A DNA stretch of 64,000 bases from Anammoximicrobium sp964486845 (GCA_964486845.1 CAZAQY010000004.1:1-64000); one strand, 5' to 3'; counted from the first letter of the stretch, positions 14,475 to 24,206 are shown. Program-made: numbers and translations. The notes: generated by a model from the letters alone, not told the origin.

Positions 14475-15536
14475 TTACGCACTCGGTGGCGGCGGCGTGG
14501 GGGATCGTTGTGTGGCGGCGCCGACGAATTTGGGGATTTCGGGTTCGGGGATTTCTTTCAGCAAACGGCGGATCAGGTCGTCGGTGCCCATGCCTTCGGC
14601 CTGGGCTTGGAAATTCGTGCTGATGCGGTGCCGCAAAACGGGGATGGCGATCTTGCGCACGTCGTCCACGGCGACGGAGAAGCGGCCGTCCATCGCAGCC
14701 AGGGCTTTGCCGCCGTTGATCAGGAACTGGCCGGCGCGCGGGCCGGCGCCCCAGTCGACCAGCTCGCGGACGAACTCGGGGGCCGTCGGGTCTTTGGGCC
14801 GCGTGGCCCGCACGACGCGGGCCACGTACTTGATGATGTACTCGCTGACCGCCACCGAGTTGACCAGCCGTTGGACGTTGACAATCACCTTGGCCGACAT
14901 CACCTTGCGCGTTTCGACCTTTTCCTGCCGCGTGGTGACGGCCAGGATACGCTCTTCCTCTTCGGGCGACGGATAATCGACCTTGATGTTGAACATGAAC
15001 CGGTCCAGTTGAGCTTCGGGCAGCGGGTAGGTGCCTTCCTGTTCGATCGGGTTCTGGGTGGCGATCGTAAAGAACGGGTCCGGCAGCGGGTAGGTCGTGC
15101 GGCCCACGCTGACTTCGCGTTCCTGCATGGCCTGCAGCAGGGCCGCCTGCGTCTTGGGCGGCGTGCGATTGATTTCGTCGGCCAGCAGGATGTTGGTGAA
15201 CACGGGGCCTTCGACAAAGCGGAAATTGCGCCGGCCGGTGCTTTCTTCTTCCAGCACGTTGGTGCCCGTGATATCGGAGGGCATCAAGTCGGGCGTGAAC
15301 TGGACGCGTTTGAACGAGACATCCAGAATCTGCGAAAGCGTGCTGACCATCAGCGTCTTGGCCAGCCCCGGCACGCCTTCGAGCAGGCAGTGGCCGCGGG
15401 TAAAGATCGCGGCAAACAGCTGTTCGATCACGTCGTTTTGGCCGACGATCACTTTCTGCAGTTCCTGCTGCATCAGCTGCCGGTGCTGGGCGAATTCCTG
15501 CAAAATGTCGCCGATACTGCGTGGTTTGGTGGACAC
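14475..15536 (-). CDS. MoxR family AAA+ ATPase
   Basis: A 353-residue AAA+ ATPase. It carries Walker A-like LLEGVPGLAKTLMV, the MoxR signature RVQFTPDLMPSDITG, Walker B NILLADEINRTPPKTQ, sensor 1 ATQNPIEQEGTYPLPEAQ and the lid domain. MoxR proteins are chaperone-like ATPases that often activate metalloenzymes or von Willebrand factor A proteins. The GTG at 15536 is chosen because GGAGG stands at good spacing before it. The usual DUF58 and VWA partners are not downstream; only a decayed small gene follows. Confidence 0.93.
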   Translation of the reverse strand: MSTKPRSIGDILQEFAQHRQLMQQELQKVIVGQNDVIEQLFAAIFTRGHCLLEGVPGLAKTLMVSTLSQILDVSFKRVQFTPDLMPSDITGTNVLEEESTGRRNFRFVEGPVFTNILLADEINRTPPKTQAALLQAMQEREVSVGRTTYPLPDPFFTIATQNPIEQEGTYPLPEAQLDRFMFNIKVDYPSPEEEERILAVTTRQEKVETRKVMSAKVIVNVQRLVNSVAVSEYIIKYVARVVRATRPKDPTAPEFVRELVDWGAGPRAGQFLINGGKALAAMDGRFSVAVDDVRKIAIPVLRHRISTNFQAQAEGMGTDDLIRRLLKEIPEPEIPKFVGAATQRSPTPPPPSA

Positions 15537-15792
15537 CGTCTTCCTCCAGCGCAAGAGCGTCTTCCCTTACGACGCCGAATTCTAACGCCTCTGCAGCGTG
15601 CAAACAACGGCGGCGTGCCACGGGGAGCGGCCGGGAAGGCGTTCTGGTACAGCACGCCCTTGCGAGCCAACGGTCGATCGGCCTGGCCCCGCTTGCCACG
15701 GGCGGGTTGGTGGGCGAGAATGAGTCGCAAGCGTGCTGACCGTCGGCCGCGATCCGTGCTTCTCGTCCGTTCGTCTTGAAAGGAGCCGTGGC

Positions 15793-18120
15793 ATGTCGAA
15801 GAAAAAACGCCCAGGGGGTGGAGGTCCGGGCCGTCGCGGAAAGAGACGCTCGCCGCGGGGACCTGGTCCGTGGGGCGGACAAGCGTTGCCGGATCCCATG
15901 ACGATGGAAGGCTTCTTGCGGGACTTCATGCGCCAGCAAGGGATGTTGGACGAGGAGGATCCGGCGGCGGCGAAAGCCCAGCAACTGGTTCAACAGGCTT
16001 ACCAGGCGAAGAGCCTCGAAGCGCGGCGGGAGTTCGCGCAGCGGGCGTTGGAGGCCGATCCCGACTGCGCCGATGCCCACGTGTGCCTGGCGGAACTAAC
16101 GCACCGGGCGGAGGTTGCGCTGCCGGAATGGGAGCAAGGCGTCGCGGCGGGCATGCGGGCCTTGGGTGGGCCCGGCGCTATGGACCAGTACGAGGGGCAC
16201 TTCTGGGGCCTGCTGCAGGCGCGGCCCTACATGCGGGCCCGCTTGGGGTTGGCCCAGTGTCTGTGGTCTCTCCGCCGCCGAGAGGAAGCGGTCGCTCACT
16301 GCCGGGAACTGCTGCGGCTGAACCCAAACGACAATCAAGGCGTGCGCTATGTGTTGGGTTCGTATCTCTGCGAAATGGGGCACGACGACCAGTGGCAGCA
16401 GTTGCTGGAGCAGTACCCGGATGACGCCACGGCGGAATGGCACTTCGGCCGGGCGCTGTTGGCCTATCGCCGCCAGGGAGACACGGACGAATCCCGCGAC
16501 TTGTTGCGCGCGGCACATGAGGCCAACCCCTACGTCGGCGAATACCTGGTCGGCAACCGCGTGCCGCCGGCGGAACCGCCGCCGTACGTGTCACTTGGAG
16601 AAGACAGTGAAGCGCGCAACTATGCCGGCGCCTTCTTGCCCGGTTGGCGCGGTACCCCCGGAGCCCCTTCGTGGGTGCGGAAGATCCTGCAGATCGCTCC
16701 TCCCGGAGGACAGCGCGAGCCGCGACGTGTCTCCTGGACCTTCTTGAAAGGCAGCGTCGGGGACTTGCCGCCGGCCGCGGGCGAAGTCTGGCAGGCCGAT
16801 GTCCGGCAGACGCGGCTGAGAGTCGCCGATCGGAAATCTCCCACGATGCGGACGCTGGCCATTACGAATGCGGACGAGGGGCAAATTGTGGCCCTGCAAC
16901 CTCTGACCACCAGCGACCAACCGGCGCCGCGCGAAATCCTGATCGCGGTCCTGGAGGCGATGCGAGAGCCCCAGTTTGGCGAACCGCGGCGCCCGGAGGC
17001 GATCCAGGTGCTGCGCAAGGCGTACCGCCATTCCTGGGGCCCGAAGCTGCAGGAAATCGGCGTCCGCTGCGAACTGATCGCCGACTGCGATTTTATCGAC
17101 GGGCTCATGGATCGCATGGAGGAAATGGGAGCGTCCACGCAGTTGTCGGAAGACGAACGGCAGCAGCTGGCGGAGGGCGTCGCCGACTTGCCGCAGGAGC
17201 CCGGCGAACTCTGGCAAGTCGCCGCGCGAAAGCTGGCCACCTGGATCACCGACTGCGGACAACCGCAGCGTCCCTGGGCGACCCTGGTTGCCTGCCCCAG
17301 CACGATGTGCATCCTGGGACAGACTATCAGCCCGGTTCCGCCGACAGACGAAATGCTGTGGGAAACCATCTTGACGGCGATGGTCTCGCCCGCCGTCGGA
17401 CCGCCGCATCTGCCGGAGGGCATCCAAGTAACCTCCGACGCCTGGCGCGATGCCTTGCTGCCGCACTTGGCGCCGCTGGGGGTATCGTGCGAGACTTGCG
17501 ACCGGCTCGACCAGATGGAGGAAATCCTGGAGGACTTGTCGAGCAGCTTGAACGGCGGCCAGCAGATGGCGGCGATGATCGACACGCCGGGCGTCACCCT
17601 CCGGCACGTGGGCGGCTTGTTCGCAGCCGCGGCCGAGTTCTACCAGAAAAGGCCCTGGCGAAGCGTGCCGGGAGACGTGGTGATCGAGATCCGTTGTGAC
17701 AAGTTTCAGGCCGCCCGCTGGTACGCGGTGGTGATGGGCCAGTCCGGAATGACGTACGGCCTGGCGATGTACGAGGATCGGGAGGTGCTGCAGGCGTTTC
17801 TGCGCGAGGATCCGGACGCCCAGCGCCGCAATTCGGGCATGTCGCTGATGTACAGCGAAGCCTTCGAGATCTCGGTGCGCGACCTGGATGCGGCCGAACG
17901 CGAAGGTTGGCCTGTGGCAGGTCCCGAGGCCTATCCACTGGTGCTGCGCATCAACCCGGGCCTGGCGATCCGGCCGCCGCTGGCCTGGGAAATGGAAATT
18001 CTCGAAGGCTGCCTCCGCGCCGTTCCTCCGTTCCTAGCTCGAACCGAGCGAATGCCCGCCCGGATGACTGTGCCGGTCGCGACGGGCGAGTTGACGTTGG
18101 AACTGACGTGGGTGGGATGA
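15793..18120 (+). CDS. ST7-like protein with duplicated C-terminal module
   Basis: A 775-residue protein starting at an ATG with AGGAG eight bases upstream. A basic Gly/Arg-rich N-terminus is followed by TPR-like helices at residues ~60-260 (REFAQRALEADPDCADAHVCLAEL, EAVAHCRELLRLNPND). These resemble the region called ST7-like in planctomycete proteins. Two related modules of about 140 residues follow (roughly 310-460 and 460-600). Each has the order ...LPxxxGExWQ..., ...EAIQV or EGIQV..., ...GVxCExxxxxDxxDxxxxxME. A final ~150-residue domain resembles uncharacterised DUF6930-type sequences. No catalytic motif was recognised. Function is unknown; it is probably cytosolic. Confidence 0.8.
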   Translation: MSKKKRPGGGGPGRRGKRRSPRGPGPWGGQALPDPMTMEGFLRDFMRQQGMLDEEDPAAAKAQQLVQQAYQAKSLEARREFAQRALEADPDCADAHVCLAELTHRAEVALPEWEQGVAAGMRALGGPGAMDQYEGHFWGLLQARPYMRARLGLAQCLWSLRRREEAVAHCRELLRLNPNDNQGVRYVLGSYLCEMGHDDQWQQLLEQYPDDATAEWHFGRALLAYRRQGDTDESRDLLRAAHEANPYVGEYLVGNRVPPAEPPPYVSLGEDSEARNYAGAFLPGWRGTPGAPSWVRKILQIAPPGGQREPRRVSWTFLKGSVGDLPPAAGEVWQADVRQTRLRVADRKSPTMRTLAITNADEGQIVALQPLTTSDQPAPREILIAVLEAMREPQFGEPRRPEAIQVLRKAYRHSWGPKLQEIGVRCELIADCDFIDGLMDRMEEMGASTQLSEDERQQLAEGVADLPQEPGELWQVAARKLATWITDCGQPQRPWATLVACPSTMCILGQTISPVPPTDEMLWETILTAMVSPAVGPPHLPEGIQVTSDAWRDALLPHLAPLGVSCETCDRLDQMEEILEDLSSSLNGGQQMAAMIDTPGVTLRHVGGLFAAAAEFYQKRPWRSVPGDVVIEIRCDKFQAARWYAVVMGQSGMTYGLAMYEDREVLQAFLREDPDAQRRNSGMSLMYSEAFEISVRDLDAAEREGWPVAGPEAYPLVLRINPGLAIRPPLAWEMEILEGCLRAVPPFLARTERMPARMTVPVATGELTLELTWVG

Positions 18121-18121
18121 C

Positions 18122-20899
18122 TTATCGCCGCCACTCGCCGGTCGGCGGCAGACGGCGCGCCTCGTCCAGCGTTCCCTGCGCGGCAATCGGCTCATGGACA
18201 CAGACGGAGAGTTCGTCCAGGGCGGCTTCCCCCAGGCCCGTCAAGGCACAGGTCAGCGACACGCCGCCGTCCGCCGGCGCCGCGCGGTAGAACGCAAACT
18301 CGTGCCAGCCTTCGGTCACCTGAAACCGCTCCCCCAGCGCCGGCCCGCCCACCGAATCATACACCACCAGCCCGTCCGGACTGGCCGTGATTTGCTCCGG
18401 CACGCGCACCCAGCCGTGGATCCGCAGCAGTTGTCCGCGGCGGACCGGCACGGGCGGCGAGACGATCCGCAGGGGCGGGCTTTCCAGGGCGGTGGGCGGA
18501 GTTTTTGGATCCACCGCCGTCGCCTGCAACCGCAGCGACGTGCCGGCGCCGCGCGGCGATTGCGGTGACAATTCGACCCAGGTCCGTACCGTTTCACCGG
18601 CCTGCGAGAGGTTCTGCCAGCCGGTGGCGCGGAGGTGCTCCAGGCTCTCAAAGCCGCCGGCGGCCAGCGAGTTTGCGGACCAGGCCGGCGCCGCTTGCAG
18701 GCGGCGCGCCATCTCGCCGTGCAGCAGCAGCGACAGAAAACCGGCACAGCAAGGACTCGAACTCGGCGAAGGAAAATCGCGAACCGCTTGTTGCCAGTGT
18801 TCCCGCCGCACCTCCGCCAGCCGATCCAGGGCTTTCTCGGCGAAGGCGTGAGCGGCCGGATAGTCGCTGCCGCCGAGCAGCACTTCGCAGTGCTGGAGGT
18901 TCTCGCGAGCCTGGGCCATCGCGCGCTCGACCGGAGCTGCGGCCGGCGTCCGGCCCGTCAGTCGCGAGTGCAGGGCTTCCACCATCTGCAATTGACCGGC
19001 CGCCAACTCGTACTGCAGCTTCGTCGCCGCCGCCCGGTTCTCGGCCCAGGTCCGCGCCAGGTGATTCACAACCAAACCATCCTGCGTGATGGCCAGCAGG
19101 CACACAGGCCCGTAACGTTCCAGCGTGACACGGATGCCGCCCGGCACGCGGCGATGCGACAGCGTCTGCAGCCCGGCCGGCGTCAGGCAGTAGACCTGCG
19201 GCGCCGTTGCCGCGCTGGGCAGCACCAGCGACAGGGACGGCGACGACACCGGTCCCACCGTGAACTGCTGGGTCGGCGACTGCTCCAGCACGATCAGCAA
19301 CTGCGACCGCTCGGTCTGCAACTGGCCGATGCGGATCTCCGGCGCGGGGCTGGGCACGTCGTCGGCGCGATGGCCGCCGGCGACCCAAGGTTCGATCAGC
19401 GTCAGCTCGATATTCAGCCGCTTCAGCAGCCGCGCGCGAGTCTGCGTCTCCTCGTCTTGCTGGTCCAACGGCGAGCGGGAGCTGAAAATCAAACCGCGCA
19501 CTCCCGACGCGACGGCCTGGTAGGCCAGCAGGCGGATCTGTTCGGCCTCGACGCTCAACGACGGCGGCGGGCCGAGTCCCAAGGCCGACCATTGCTCGAC
19601 CAGTTCCAGCGCCGGCTCGGTCTGGATCGTGGCCCAAAACGGAGTCCCGGCGCGCGCGACGGCGGGACGGGTCTGCAGCCAGCGCCCGTAATCGGGCAGC
19701 GACAGACTGCTGCCCAACGGCCGGCGCCGCAACACCAGGATGTTCAATACCCGGCTGTAGCTCCACGCTCGCTCCACCGCCTCGCCGATGATCGGCCGAT
19801 CCGGCCGCCGATCCGCCCGGCGCACCTGAGCGACCCACTGCCGCGTCAATTCCAGCCGCTCCTCGCCCAGCCCGCTTCCCAAGTCCCAGGCAATCACGCA
19901 GGCGTGACTGGACGTGATCCCGCCATCATTGGGCGGCGGCGCGATCAGCCGCAAACCGACCCGTTCCGCCTCGCGCAGTTGGACGACCGTCGGAGCCGCA
20001 GGAAGCCGGACGGTGTTGAAGCCGAGCGAATGAAGCCACTCGAACGGCTCCCCGTTGTACTCGATCGCTCGCGGAAAGAAGGGGCGACCGGCGACGAGCA
20101 GCACCGTGCCGTTCAACCGGGCGATCTCGCCGCGGCCGGGAACTCCCGCCCAGGCTTCGGCGGCTTCCGGCGACTCGGCGGCGCCAGGGTTCGACGAATC
20201 GCGGTCTCGGGAGCCAAAACGGACTGCAGGCACCTGGCCCAGCAGTTCCAAGTCGTCGATCCAGAGATTCGTGACGCCGGCGCCCCCATAGGCGTTGACC
20301 ACCAACAGATCGACGTAAGCCTCTGCGGGATCCACGTCCGGCCCGAATTGCGACCGCAAGATCCGGACTTGCCGCTCCAGCAATTGGTCCGCTCCACGGA
20401 TGGCGAGCTGTTGCCACAGTCCGCTGCGATCGTACACATCGCCGCGCAACAACACGGTCATCGGCCCGCCCGTGTGCGGATCGCGGCTGCGAGGCAGCAC
20501 GGCCCGGGCCAGCAGTTGCAGCCCCATCCGGTCGGACTTGATCCACAGCGTGGCCGTCCACTCGGCGATCACGCGAGATTGCGGGACTTCTTGGACCAGG
20601 TAGGCGTATGTCCCCCGTTGGGCGACCAGTGTCAGGCTCTCACTGGCCTGGCCTGTATGGAACGTCTGGAAGTCGCGTCGCTGGACGGCAATCCGGGCGC
20701 TGCAGTCGGCGTCGGCCAAACGCCAAGTCGGTTCCGCAGACTCGAACGAATCCCGGTGGCCGGCCAGAGCGGCAGGCACGAGCCAAAACGCCAGCAGGGC
20801 CACCCAACCCAACCACGCCAGACCCATGCGCGCCGCCCGGCGCGTCACCAACGGCCCCAAGAACCGGCTTGTCTGGGAATCGTCTGGCAAGATGGTCAC
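18122..20899 (-). CDS. Large exported protein with sugar-binding and TIM-barrel-like regions
   Basis: A 925-residue protein with a hydrophobic segment (LAWLGWVALLAFWLVPAALA) about 30 residues in, a signal peptide or anchor. Residues ~60-250 look like a beta-sandwich (WTATLWIKSDRMGLQL, LWIDDLELLGQ). Residues ~265-500 include GRPFFPRAIEYNGEPFEWL and LGFNTVRLP, typical of the start of a glycoside hydrolase barrel. No catalytic acid pair was identified. The C-terminal ~200 residues again look like a beta-sandwich (LLRIHGWVRVPEQI, EFAFYRAAP). The start is uncertain: GTG at 20899, or an ATG at 20827 nearer the leader. It ends 1 base from the convergent ST7-like gene. An exported carbohydrate-related role is inferred. 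Confidence 0.7.
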   Translation of the reverse strand: MTILPDDSQTSRFLGPLVTRRAARMGLAWLGWVALLAFWLVPAALAGHRDSFESAEPTWRLADADCSARIAVQRRDFQTFHTGQASESLTLVAQRGTYAYLVQEVPQSRVIAEWTATLWIKSDRMGLQLLARAVLPRSRDPHTGGPMTVLLRGDVYDRSGLWQQLAIRGADQLLERQVRILRSQFGPDVDPAEAYVDLLVVNAYGGAGVTNLWIDDLELLGQVPAVRFGSRDRDSSNPGAAESPEAAEAWAGVPGRGEIARLNGTVLLVAGRPFFPRAIEYNGEPFEWLHSLGFNTVRLPAAPTVVQLREAERVGLRLIAPPPNDGGITSSHACVIAWDLGSGLGEERLELTRQWVAQVRRADRRPDRPIIGEAVERAWSYSRVLNILVLRRRPLGSSLSLPDYGRWLQTRPAVARAGTPFWATIQTEPALELVEQWSALGLGPPPSLSVEAEQIRLLAYQAVASGVRGLIFSSRSPLDQQDEETQTRARLLKRLNIELTLIEPWVAGGHRADDVPSPAPEIRIGQLQTERSQLLIVLEQSPTQQFTVGPVSSPSLSLVLPSAATAPQVYCLTPAGLQTLSHRRVPGGIRVTLERYGPVCLLAITQDGLVVNHLARTWAENRAAATKLQYELAAGQLQMVEALHSRLTGRTPAAAPVERAMAQARENLQHCEVLLGGSDYPAAHAFAEKALDRLAEVRREHWQQAVRDFPSPSSSPCCAGFLSLLLHGEMARRLQAAPAWSANSLAAGGFESLEHLRATGWQNLSQAGETVRTWVELSPQSPRGAGTSLRLQATAVDPKTPPTALESPPLRIVSPPVPVRRGQLLRIHGWVRVPEQITASPDGLVVYDSVGGPALGERFQVTEGWHEFAFYRAAPADGGVSLTCALTGLGEAALDELSVCVHEPIAAQGTLDEARRLPPTGEWRR

Positions 20900-21205
20900 C
20901 GGCGTTGCCTGGCGTGAACGTGATGAGGATTGTCAACCAGCGCCGTTGTCGATGGTGGCCCGGTCGCCACATCTTTCGGGCACGAGTTTCGTCGACGTAA
21001 ACTTGGCTTCTATCGAGATTTGCGGTCCAAGGGTAGATCAACCTGCTGCTTTTTTTCAACATCAGGCCGGCAGCCGACTCTTGCGGACCCCGGCTAACTC
21101 TCGGCGGCGCATACGCTTACATCGCTCTGAACCCAACCCGCTCCTGTCGGCACGACGTCTGCTACCAGCTTTCCTTGCACAGAAACCCACCAGAAAGCTA
21201 GCACG
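20900..21205. other. Gene-free divergent intergenic region
   Basis: This 306-base stretch separates two divergently transcribed genes and should hold promoters for both. I found no clear promoter hexamers, RNA gene or repeat. A run of seven T near 21050 has no preceding hairpin. Confidence 0.4.
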
Positions 21206-21481
21206 ATGCCTGAGCCTCCCTCCAATGTCTTGGCCCGCCGTGAGGATCTGCCGCCGGACATCACGGATTTGCTGAAGGCCGTCGAACAACTGCCGCCCGA
21301 ACACCGGCAAACGATCGCGCCCGCGCTGGGACGCGTCGTAGAAAACACACAGCGAAGGCGGCGAATCCTGACCACCATCCAAGAAGCGATCAGCCAACTG
21401 CGTTTGGACATGAAGTACCTGATGTTCGATCTCGAAGCCACACGCCGCGAACGCGACGCCCTTCGCGACCGGACGAAGTAG
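21206..21481 (+). CDS. Small conserved coiled-coil protein
   Basis: A 91-residue, highly charged and probably all-helical protein. It has PPDITDLLKAVEQLPPEHR in the first half, then a long basic-to-acidic helix RRRRILTTIQEAISQLRLDM and LMFDLEATRRERD that should form a coiled coil. Short proteins of this pattern recur in planctomycete genomes. No enzyme motif, signal peptide or membrane segment is present. It stands alone between a divergent exported-protein gene and a heptad-repeat region. Function is unknown. Confidence 0.75.
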   Translation: MPEPPSNVLARREDLPPDITDLLKAVEQLPPEHRQTIAPALGRVVENTQRRRRILTTIQEAISQLRLDMKYLMFDLEATRRERDALRDRTK

Positions 21482-21673
21482 GTCCACCGCTCCGCAGCCT
21501 GCCATCCTTGCACCGCCTTTTCGTCGTACAGCGGACTTCAGACCGCTCGGGCGGAATGAATTCCGCCCATCGAGATTCTTCCTGCACAGGTAGCTAGCCT
21601 GATCTGCACCTGGTCGCTAGACTCGCGGGAGGATACAGCCATCTTCCAACGCGGCAAAGTTGCGACCAAACTC

Positions 21674-21848
21674 GAAATCTCAAATCCGAAATCTCAAATC
21701 TCAGATTTCAGATTTCAAATTTCAAATCTCAGATTTCAAATTTCAGATCTCAGATTTCAGATTTCAGATCTCAGATTTCAAATTTCAAATCTCAGATCTC
21801 AGATTTCAGATTTCAGATTTCAGATTTCAAATCTCAAATCCGAAATCG
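21674..21848. repeat. 25-unit 7-bp tandem array
   Basis: Twenty-five consecutive heptamers, mostly CAGATTT, CAAATTT, CAAATCT or CAGATCT with GAAATCT/CAAATCC at the edges, run without interruption. The period is exactly seven, so this is not a codon-based repeat. The array ends 10 bases before the ATG of the solute-binding protein gene and so forms its immediate leader. Three units of the same heptamer occur at 59106-59128. The rest of the 21482-21858 gap holds nothing recognisable. Confidence 0.9.
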
Positions 21849-21858
21849 ACAACCTCAA

Positions 21859-22896
21859 ATGCGAAAATTCTCCAATCCTCAAGTCACTCTCGCCACGTGC
21901 GTCGTAGCGTTCATGTCGGCTACGTCCTCCGGTTGCTGGTCGCGGTCCGCCGAGGAAGTCGTCGTCTATGCGGCGCTGGACCGGGAATTCTCGGAGCCCC
22001 TGCTGGACGAGTTCCAGCGGCAGACCGGCATTCGAGTGCTCCCCAAGTACGACGTCGAATCGACGAAGACGGTCGGACTGGTCAACGCCATTATCCAGGA
22101 GCGGCCCCGACCGCGTTGCGACCTGTTCTGGAACAATGAAATCCTGCACACCTTGCGGCTGGAGAACATGGGCTTGCTGGCCCCGTGTCCGACCGATCGA
22201 GCGGCGGGATTTCCGCCCGAATATCGCTCGCCGCAGGGAACCTGGTACGGCTTTGCGGCCCGCGCGCGAGTGCTGATCGTCAACACGCAGGTCGTGCCGG
22301 AGCCGGACTGGCCGCGCGGCATTGCCGATCTGGCCGATCCGAAATGGAAGGGCCGGGTGGGCATCGCCAAGCCGCTGTTTGGCACCACCGCGACGCACGC
22401 CGCGGTATTGTTCGCCCACTGGGGAGAGGACCGTGCCAAGAGCTTCTTCCAAGACCTGAAGAAAAACGCCCAGGTCTTGAGCGGCAACAAGCAAGTCGCC
22501 CTCTCGGTCGCTCGCGGTGAGTTGGCCCTTGGGTGGACGGACACGGACGATGCGATCATCGAACGCGACACCGGGATGCCGGTCGAGATCATCTACCCCG
22601 ACCAGGAAGAAGGCGGTCTGGGAGTGTTGTTCATCCCCAATACACTGGCGCTGATCCAGGGCGCGCCCCACGCCCAGGCTGCCCAGCGGCTGGTCGATTT
22701 CCTGCTGTCACCGGAAGTGGAAGCGAAACTGGCTGCCGGCCGGAGTGCCCAGTTCCCCTTGAATCCCGCTGTGACCGTCCCTTCGCGGGCTGCCCCCCCG
22801 CAACCGCTGCGTCCCATGCCCGTCGACTTTGCCGCCGCAGCCGCCGCCTGGGACTCTGCCGCCGTGTTCCTTCGCGACACGTTCAGCTCGCAGTAG
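21859..22896 (+). CDS. Iron-type extracellular solute-binding lipoprotein
   Basis: A 345-residue periplasmic-binding-protein-like sequence of the FbpA/IdiA iron(III) class. It has a signal peptide with lipobox-like ATSSGC near residue 26, then EVVVYAALDREFSEPLLDEF, the family-typical CDLFWNNEILHTLRLENMGLL region, and ADLADPKWKGRVGIAKPLFG. It should bind a ferric or anion-iron complex for uptake. No permease or ATPase gene is adjacent, so transport partners are elsewhere. The ATG is the first in-frame start after the heptamer array and lacks a clear ribosome binding site. Confidence 0.85.
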   Translation: MRKFSNPQVTLATCVVAFMSATSSGCWSRSAEEVVVYAALDREFSEPLLDEFQRQTGIRVLPKYDVESTKTVGLVNAIIQERPRPRCDLFWNNEILHTLRLENMGLLAPCPTDRAAGFPPEYRSPQGTWYGFAARARVLIVNTQVVPEPDWPRGIADLADPKWKGRVGIAKPLFGTTATHAAVLFAHWGEDRAKSFFQDLKKNAQVLSGNKQVALSVARGELALGWTDTDDAIIERDTGMPVEIIYPDQEEGGLGVLFIPNTLALIQGAPHAQAAQRLVDFLLSPEVEAKLAAGRSAQFPLNPAVTVPSRAAPPQPLRPMPVDFAAAAAAWDSAAVFLRDTFSSQ

Positions 22897-22955
22897 CGGG
22901 ACTTGGCTGGATACCAAGCACCTGTCCGGGAACGTCTCCCCGACGGTGGATAGCT

Positions 22956-24200
22956 TCACCCAGGCGGTCCGAACAGGGCATCCTCCAGCACGCGCCACAG
23001 GCGGAGCAGACCGCCCAGCATCAGCAGGCAGAAGATCATCAGGGCCGGAATGAGCCAGCCCAGCGAAAAGACCATCCGGGCGCGGTCTTCCCAGACGGGA
23101 CTCCACCCCAGGATCAACAGCAACGTGGCGATGCACAGGTACGGTCCGTAGGGGATATCGCGCCGCCGCGTGAGGATCCATTGGGTCACGGACACCGCCA
23201 CGGCGACAAACGGCGCCAGGAAGAAAATCATCAGGCAGGCTTGCCAACCGACGTACGCCCCGATCATCGCCATCAGCGTTACGTCGCCAAAGCCCATGGC
23301 TTCCTTCCGCAAGCTGAGCCCCCCCACGATCCGCACGGCCCAGATCAGTCCGCCTCCAAAGGCCAAGCCCACCAGCGATGTCAACAGGGCGTGCCAATGA
23401 GGGCCTCCCCACCGCCACACGACGGCCAACCCGCCGCACCCGGCTAGGGCCAACAGCGGATACAACGGCCACCCGACGAACCGGAACATGCTGGCCAAAA
23501 CGTACCGGAGCCCCTTGATCCACCCGCGCCGCAACGTCGATGTCTTGGGCCAGATCGCCAAGCACCAGCCGGCAAAACAAGCCGCGCCCAGGGCCAGCCC
23601 CGGCCAGGCGTCCAGTCGATCCGGCCAGGGATTGGGCGCCGAGAGCCACAACGGCGCGACTTGCCACGGCCCCCGGATGGTCGCTTGGGCGACCGGTGGA
23701 GCCGCTGCGGGGACGAGGGTCATCAGCGCCAGCCCCAGCAAGGCGCCGGGCACCGTGATGGCGTCCGGGATCGTCTTCTCGTCGAAGTCGATGAAGGTCG
23801 CGACCAGCATCAGGGCGATCAGAACGACGTGGGCGGCATACTGCGCCAGCAGCAGCGAGGGGGCGAAGGGCGGACGCACGACGCGCGGCATCAGCGCCGC
23901 CTGGTCCACCTCCCACCAGTACAGCAGCGCCGCGCCCAACCCGGCGGCGAGTTCGATCAGCAGGGGGCGCACCCAGAAGGCCGGACCGTGCAGCGCCGAC
24001 TCGCGGCGCAAGCCGAACCAGCCGAGAATGGGCACCAGGTCCCGGCAGCGGCGCGGCGGCGCCCCCGGCGGCGGTTCGGACCAGGGGCTGACGGCGCGGC
24101 GCTGCCACGCCAGGCCATAGATGCCCCGGTTCAGTTGGCCGCCCAACACCGCGCCCAGCACGAAGATCAGCAAGTACAACAAGGGAGTCTCCGCCGCCAT
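22956..24200 (-). CDS. Prepilin peptidase (A24 family)
   Basis: A 414-residue polytopic membrane protein with about eight hydrophobic segments. The two catalytic aspartate motifs of type IV prepilin peptidases are present: TFIDFDEKTIPDAITVPG near residue 155, and GFGDVTLMAMIGAYVGW near 290. An N-terminal domain is recognisable (ILGWFGLRRES), but the two CxxC pairs that bind zinc in PilD are absent. It should cleave leaders of type IV pilin or pseudopilin precursors in the inner membrane. The ATG at 24200 is chosen because upstream codons in the longer frame come from a palindromic repeat. Confidence 0.88.
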   Translation of the reverse strand: MAAETPLLYLLIFVLGAVLGGQLNRGIYGLAWQRRAVSPWSEPPPGAPPRRCRDLVPILGWFGLRRESALHGPAFWVRPLLIELAAGLGAALLYWWEVDQAALMPRVVRPPFAPSLLLAQYAAHVVLIALMLVATFIDFDEKTIPDAITVPGALLGLALMTLVPAAAPPVAQATIRGPWQVAPLWLSAPNPWPDRLDAWPGLALGAACFAGWCLAIWPKTSTLRRGWIKGLRYVLASMFRFVGWPLYPLLALAGCGGLAVVWRWGGPHWHALLTSLVGLAFGGGLIWAVRIVGGLSLRKEAMGFGDVTLMAMIGAYVGWQACLMIFFLAPFVAVAVSVTQWILTRRRDIPYGPYLCIATLLLILGWSPVWEDRARMVFSLGWLIPALMIFCLLMLGGLLRLWRVLEDALFGPPG

Positions 24201-24206
24201 GCCACG

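Noticed and set aside
21674..21848. Possible coding repeat (plus-strand frame rich in QISDFKF)
   Set aside because: The period is 7 bases, so the apparent peptide repeat is a by-product of the DNA repeat. The frame has no other support.
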